A DNA stretch of 64,000 bases, from NCBI RefSeq assembly GCF_003609775.1, contig NZ_AP018049.1, positions 1,178,001 through 1,242,000 on the forward strand, in the 5' to 3' direction. Position numbers and translations under genes: made by a program. This DNA comes from Prevotella melaninogenica (lineage in GTDB: Bacteria > Bacteroidota > Bacteroidia > Bacteroidales > Bacteroidaceae). How positions within the stretch are numbered: the stretch's first letter is position 1; every line of letters starts with the position of its first letter. The notes beneath the pieces were generated by a model, which was given only the letters and a program-made list of their open reading frames with translations, searched no databases and had not been told where the DNA came from. Below, one piece after another: positions 60,421-64,000 of this stretch.

Positions 60421-60550
60421 CAGTAAATCAAACGGTTACAAAGTAGTGTAAGAAAAGATGCTTAATTAGACTTTAATAGGGCGTTAGTTAGCCTCCAAAA
60501 GAGCACCTTTTAGAAGTCAATTAGGCATCTTTTAGAAGCCAAAAAACCAT
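60421..60550. repeat. 22-bp-period CTTCAAAAGGGC array, copy 2
   Basis: Units start at 60468, 60490, 60512 and 60534, each beginning AGA or AGC and holding a GGGC/GAGC/GGC core, 22 bp apart. AAAAGATGCTTAATTAGACT and AGTCAATTAGGCATCTTTT are inverted. The flank AAATCAAACGGTTACAAA matches that of copy 1. Confidence 0.8.
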
Positions 60551-60774
60551 GTATTGATTACGAGGTGCATGAAAAAAGTTTACAAACATCTATAATATGG
60601 CAATAAGTTATTATACAAAGTCAGATAGACATCGTATTAATTTGTTATTTATCTTGTAGCTTATCCCGCTTTGCAAGACCATCTAATTGGAGATAGTCAT
60701 ACCACGCAAGTGTATAAGCCTTTGTTCTATTTACAGTTTGTGTATTTAACGGAAGAACCTAAAGGCAGCCTTAT

Positions 60775-61161
60775 TTATTCCTTTACAGTTTTCTTCTTTG
60801 CTTCAGTCCACGCAATAATACCACCCGAAAGGTTAGTAACAGTAAAACCTTCCTTAGCAAGAAGTGTTGCTGCCATAGCAGAACGCTTACCTGAACGGCA
60901 ATACACAGCACATGGACGCTTCTTATCGAGTTTAGCAAGAGCATTAGAAAGGAAAGAAGGAGTCAACACATCAACATGTATTGCACCTGGGATATGACCT
61001 TCTGTAAACTCATCAAGTTTACGTACATCCACCAACTGAACAGAGTCAGACTTAATAATCTGCTCAAAACGATTAACGTCTACATCTTCATAAAGATTTT
61101 GTGCACATGCACCCATACCTATTCCTAATGCTGCCAAAATGGCTGTTAATAACTTTTTCAT
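60775..61161 (-). CDS. Exported rhodanese-like protein
   Basis: A 128-aa protein with a signal sequence (MKKLLTAILAALGIGMGACA), where Cys19 could be lipidated. One rhodanese domain follows: VDVRKLDEFTEGHIPGAIHV and the active-site loop VYCRSGKRSAMAA with catalytic Cys, then LSGGIIAWTEA. Rhodaneses move sulfane sulfur from thiosulfate or persulfides. The periplasmic site and single domain are like PspE/GlpE types. It lies downstream of tRNA-Gln on the same strand but after its terminator. Confidence 0.9.
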   Translation of the reverse strand: MKKLLTAILAALGIGMGACAQNLYEDVDVNRFEQIIKSDSVQLVDVRKLDEFTEGHIPGAIHVDVLTPSFLSNALAKLDKKRPCAVYCRSGKRSAMAATLLAKEGFTVTNLSGGIIAWTEAKKKTVKE

Positions 61162-61197
61162 CTTTTATCAGGTAAATATTTAAGTTATAATTTGAAA

Positions 61198-61229
61198 TAA
61201 AAAAAGAGAGTTGATAATTCAACTCTCTC
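61198..61229 (-). terminator. Terminator after tRNA-Gln
   Basis: AGAGAGTTGA and TCAACTCTCT form a perfect 10-bp stem with a 4-nt loop; on the minus strand seven T follow. Confidence 0.8.
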
Positions 61230-61235
61230 ACTTTG

Positions 61236-61306
61236 TTGGGATACCCGGACTCGAACCAGGAATGACAGGACCAGAATCTGTAGTGTTACCATTACACCAT
61301 ATCCCA
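61236..61306 (-). tRNA. tRNA-Gln (anticodon CUG)
   Basis: Read on the minus strand, the 71-nt gene starts TGGGATATGGTGTAATGG and ends in the acceptor TATCCCA plus discriminator A. The anticodon loop TTCTGGT lies within ACAGA-TTCTGGT-CCTGT-like stems, giving CTG, and the T-arm is CCTGGTTCGAGTCCGGG. The 3' CCA is not encoded. It is followed by a terminator. Confidence 0.93.
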
Positions 61307-61339
61307 TTGATCTCACAACTCATTTCTGAATTGCGAGTG

Positions 61340-61369
61340 CAAAGTTAGCACTTTTTCTTGAACTACCAA
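61340..61369 (-). promoter_or_regulatory. Promoter of tRNA-Gln
   Basis: A minus-strand TAACTTTG (61340-61347) has a TTG complement (61367-61369) 19 nt upstream. Confidence 0.6.
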
Positions 61370-61486
61370 AACTTCTACTAACTTTTTTCATGAAAAGAGA
61401 TAAAAAAATCTCAAAGGCAGTTTTTTGTTTGCTAAATGCTCAAATAAGCCCAATAGGAACAAATTGCTAAATAAAATGAAATTTAT

Positions 61487-61517
61487 TTTGTGCTTCATTC
61501 CTTTTGCGCTACCTTTG
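61487..61517 (+). promoter_or_regulatory. Promoter of rsfS-ftsH
   Basis: TACCTTTG (61510-61517) has TTTG (61487-61490) 19 nt upstream. Confidence 0.65.
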
Positions 61518-61543
61518 CATCTCGTATATTATAATGTGATTTA

Positions 61544-61903
61544 ATGGATAAGACAAAGAATTTAGTAGAACTAATTACAAAGGGAATTCAAGATAAAAAG
61601 GGACATGGCATAGTTATTGCAGACCTATCGGAGATCGATGGTACTATCTGTCGCTATTTCGTTATATGCCAGGGTAACTCCACACAACAGGTAGAAGCTA
61701 TTGCCGGATCAGTAGGCGACTATGTTCGCGAAGCTATCGGTGAGAAGCCTATCAACTGCGTAGGACTTGGTAACGCACAGTGGGTGGCGATTGATTATGC
61801 GGACGTTATCGTCCACATCTTCACCCCAGAGACACGTGAATTCTATGACATAGAACACCTTTGGGAGGACGCCAAGTTGACCACTCTGCCAGATTTAGAC
61901 TGA
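61544..61903 (+). CDS. rsfS: Ribosome silencing factor RsfS
   Basis: A 119-aa protein that binds uL14 on the 50S subunit and blocks subunit joining when nutrients are scarce. The conserved core reads VIADLSEIDGTICRYFVICQ, then NAQWVAIDYADVIVHIFTPE and TREFYDIEHLWEDA. Length and motifs are typical. It is followed 49 bp later by ftsH on the same strand, an order I recall from other Bacteroidetes. Confidence 0.95.
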   Translation: MDKTKNLVELITKGIQDKKGHGIVIADLSEIDGTICRYFVICQGNSTQQVEAIAGSVGDYVREAIGEKPINCVGLGNAQWVAIDYADVIVHIFTPETREFYDIEHLWEDAKLTTLPDLD

Positions 61904-61952
61904 TAAGTTGACCTGGTAATCGCCTTTTTATATCAAAAATTCAGACTTCAAA

Positions 61953-63983
61953 ATGGACAATTCAAATCCTAAGAACAAGCCGAATATGCCTAAATTCAAT
62001 ATGAATTGGCTCTACATATTCGTTATTATTGCCCTCGGAGTAGTTTTCTTTGCCGGGGGGAATGGGCTTTTTCCTTCAAGTGCAGGTATAGACAAGGACT
62101 ATACCACTTTCAAGCAATATGTTGCTAAAGGCTATGCCACAAAGGTAATTGTCAATAGAAACGACAATACCCTCCGCATGTATGTAAGCCCTAACCACAT
62201 CCGTGACATCTTCAAAAAGGGTACACAAGAAGTGGGTACAGCCCCTTATGTTACCGTAGAGATTGGTTCGGTGGATAAGGTAGAGACTTTTCTCGACCAA
62301 GCTGTAGCTCAGAAGAAAATCGTTAGCTACAGTTATGAGAACAAGTCAGGCAACACTTTCCTTGATATCCTCGCCTCTATTGCACCGTGGATATTCTTCT
62401 TCGGTATCTGGTACTTCCTTATGCGCCGCATGAGCGGAGGCGGAGGCGGTAGCGGAGGCGTCTTCAGCGTGGGCAAGTCTAAGGCAAAGCTCTATGAGAA
62501 AGCCAACGAAATGGGCATTACCTTTAAGGATGTTGCTGGCCAGACTGGTGCTAAGCAGGAGGTACAAGAGATTGTTGAGTTCTTGAAGAATCCAAAGAAA
62601 TATACTGACTTGGGAGGTAAAATCCCTAAGGGTGCACTCCTTGTTGGCCCTCCAGGAACGGGTAAAACCCTTCTTGCTAAGGCCGTTGCAGGTGAAGCAG
62701 GTGTACCATTCTTCTCTATGAGTGGTTCTGATTTCGTTGAAATGTTCGTCGGTGTCGGTGCCAGCCGTGTACGTGATGTCTTCCATCAAGCTAAGGAGAA
62801 GTCACCTTGTATCATCTTTATTGACGAGATTGATGCCGTTGGACGTGCACGTTCAAAGAATCCAGCTATGGGCGGAAATGACGAGCGTGAGAACACACTC
62901 AACGCCCTTCTGACAGAGATGGACGGCTTCGGAACAAACTCAGGAGTTATCGTTCTTGCCGCAACAAACCGTGTTGATATGCTCGATAAGGCACTTCTTC
63001 GTGCTGGACGTTTCGACCGTCAGATACACGTTGACCTGCCTGACTTGCCAGAACGTAAGGAAATATTCCTCGTTCACATGCGCAATTTGAAGTTAGAGAA
63101 GAACCTCGATATCGATCTCCTTGCACGTCAGACCCCAGGCTTCTCAGGTGCTGATATTGCCAATGTATGTAACGAAGCTGCCCTCATCGCAGCCCGTCAC
63201 GACAGCACAGAGGTTACAAAGCAAGACTTCCTCGATGCCGTTGATCGTATTATCGGTGGTTTAGAGAAGAAGACTAAGATATTGACAGCTGACGAGAAGC
63301 GCACGATCGCCCTTCACGAAGCTGGTCACGCAACCATCAGTTGGTTCTGTGAACATGCACACCCATTGGTTAAGGTGAGCATCGTACCACGTGGACAGGC
63401 ACTCGGTGCTGCATGGTATCTACCAGAAGAGCGTCCTATCACAACCAAGGAACAGATGCTCGACGAGATGTGTTCATTGCTTGGCGGACGTGCTGCAGAG
63501 GAACTCTTCACAGGTCATATCTCAACAGGTGCTATCAATGACCTTGAGCGTGCGACTAAAAGTGCATACGGAATGATAGCATACGCAGGTATGAGTGAGA
63601 AGTTGCCAAACATCTGCTATTATAATAATGATGAGTATAACTTCCAGAAGCCATACTCTGACACTACAGCAAAGACTATCGACGAGGAAGTTCTGAACAT
63701 GATTAACGGACAGTATGAGCGTGCTAAGCAGATTTTGACCGAGAACAAAGAAGGTCATAACCGCCTCGCACAACTGCTCATTGAGCGCGAGGTAATCATG
63801 GCAGAAGACGTAGAAGAAATTTTCGGAAAGCGTCCTTGGGTAAGCCGCACACAAGAGTTGCTTGCGCAGGAGGAGAAGTCTCAGCCTAAGTTGGAGGATA
63901 TGCCAGAGGAGGTTAAGCAGGCACAAGCAGAGCACGAAGCAAGAATCGCTAAAGAAGGCAGCGACAAAGCCAGTGATTTATAA
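61953..63983 (+). CDS. ftsH: ATP-dependent zinc metalloprotease FtsH
   Basis: A membrane-anchored AAA+ protease that degrades unfolded membrane and regulatory proteins. The 676-aa protein has two transmembrane helices (about residues 18-38 and 132-152) flanking a small periplasmic domain. Next come a Gly-rich linker, Walker A GPPGTGKT (about 229-236), Walker [14 protein letters not shown], the second region of homology [20 protein letters not shown] and the zinc site HEAGH (about 452-456). It is complete; an ATG at 63998 just after it may begin the next gene of the unit. Confidence 0.97.
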   Translation: MDNSNPKNKPNMPKFNMNWLYIFVIIALGVVFFAGGNGLFPSSAGIDKDYTTFKQYVAKGYATKVIVNRNDNTLRMYVSPNHIRDIFKKGTQEVGTAPYVTVEIGSVDKVETFLDQAVAQKKIVSYSYENKSGNTFLDILASIAPWIFFFGIWYFLMRRMSGGGGGSGGVFSVGKSKAKLYEKANEMGITFKDVAGQTGAKQEVQEIVEFLKNPKKYTDLGGKIPKGALLVGPPGTGKTLLAKAVAGEAGVPFFSMSGSDFVEMFVGVGASRVRDVFHQAKEKSPCIIFIDEIDAVGRARSKNPAMGGNDERENTLNALLTEMDGFGTNSGVIVLAATNRVDMLDKALLRAGRFDRQIHVDLPDLPERKEIFLVHMRNLKLEKNLDIDLLARQTPGFSGADIANVCNEAALIAARHDSTEVTKQDFLDAVDRIIGGLEKKTKILTADEKRTIALHEAGHATISWFCEHAHPLVKVSIVPRGQALGAAWYLPEERPITTKEQMLDEMCSLLGGRAAEELFTGHISTGAINDLERATKSAYGMIAYAGMSEKLPNICYYNNDEYNFQKPYSDTTAKTIDEEVLNMINGQYERAKQILTENKEGHNRLAQLLIEREVIMAEDVEEIFGKRPWVSRTQELLAQEEKSQPKLEDMPEEVKQAQAEHEARIAKEGSDKASDL

Positions 63984-63997
63984 ACAAACATATAGTT

Positions 63998-64000
63998 ATG
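63998..64000 (+). other. Possible start codon of the next gene, cut by the window edge
   Basis: An ATG lies 14 bp after the ftsH stop and is the last codon in the window. In related genomes ftsH is followed by envelope or lipid genes such as cdsA, but nothing here can confirm that. Confidence 0.3.

Larger units (their letters stand above)
59926..60774. other. 849-bp intergenic region with two repeat arrays
   Basis: It contains the DUF349 terminator (59994-60030), a TCATGA array (60076-60165) and a CTTCAAAAGGGC array (60421-60550). The rest, including 60551-60774, shows no gene or RNA that I recognise. Confidence 0.6.

Noticed and set aside
60671..60997. Plus-strand frame opposite the rhodanese gene
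   Set aside because: The rhodanese on the minus strand has a full active-site loop and signal peptide.

Overview
The window looks like a chromosomal segment of a Prevotella-like member of the Bacteroidetes. The evidence is AT-rich DNA, many Bacteroidetes-type promoters (a TAnnTTTG -7 box about 20 nt after a TTG-type -33 box), a tmRNA encoding the tag GENNYALAA, and families typical of the phylum: DUF4846, DUF5606, DUF4738 and DUF4377-like lipoproteins, and secreted proteins with T9SS-like C-termini. I see no rRNA operon, transposase, integrase, phage gene or CRISPR array. The coding content is mostly housekeeping; the unusual content is in the intergenic DNA.

Layout. 0-6 kb: tail of a secreted protein gene, then dihydroorotase, a stand-alone MetH reactivation domain, a membrane metallophosphoesterase, an acyltransferase and a GT2 glycosyltransferase, ending in a strong hairpin. 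6-12 kb: a small lipoprotein, an M20 dipeptidase and mfd. 12-16 kb: ssrA tmRNA, a secreted BPL_N/GATase-like protein and a histidine phosphatase. 16-18 kb: a queuosine operon (yhhQ-queF-unknown) under a preQ1-I riboswitch. 18-28 kb: a 557-aa secreted protein with a 70-aa companion, a TlpA-like thioredoxin, a Ca/Na antiporter, a Crp/Fnr regulator divergent from hemerythrin-DUF488, a 947-aa secreted protein, and a small heat shock protein with a sigma-54-like promoter. 28-37 kb: a DUF4846 lipoprotein, the nusB-yajC-ybbR-coaE-DUF5606 operon divergent from rplY-pth-hslR, an outer-membrane barrel and a DUF4738 lipoprotein. 37-49 kb: pepD, a flippase-like membrane protein divergent from rsmA-fRMsr, then frr, rsgA, a HAD phosphatase, pgi, gpsA and lysS. 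49-56 kb: a menaquinone operon (thioesterase, menF, menD, menB, a four-helix-bundle gene, menC, menE). 57-64 kb: corA, a DUF349 protein, a rhodanese, tRNA-Gln, rsfS and ftsH.

Most striking: the intergenic regions carry several dispersed repeat families. Three unrelated sequence families (cores TCATGA, CACC-N5-GTGC and CTTCAAAAGGGC) are each arranged with an exact 22-bp period, about two helical turns, in nine well-formed arrays. A fourth family of about 115 bp with TGACAG inverted ends has four copies. A 9-bp-period family (ATTAGCCCA) sits at the junctions of the men operon. A perfect 39-bp inverted repeat able to form a G-quadruplex lies just upstream of rsgA.

Limits: no alignments or folding programs were run. 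Family names come from recognisable motifs and remembered families. Starts were moved where the longest frame would begin inside a promoter box.
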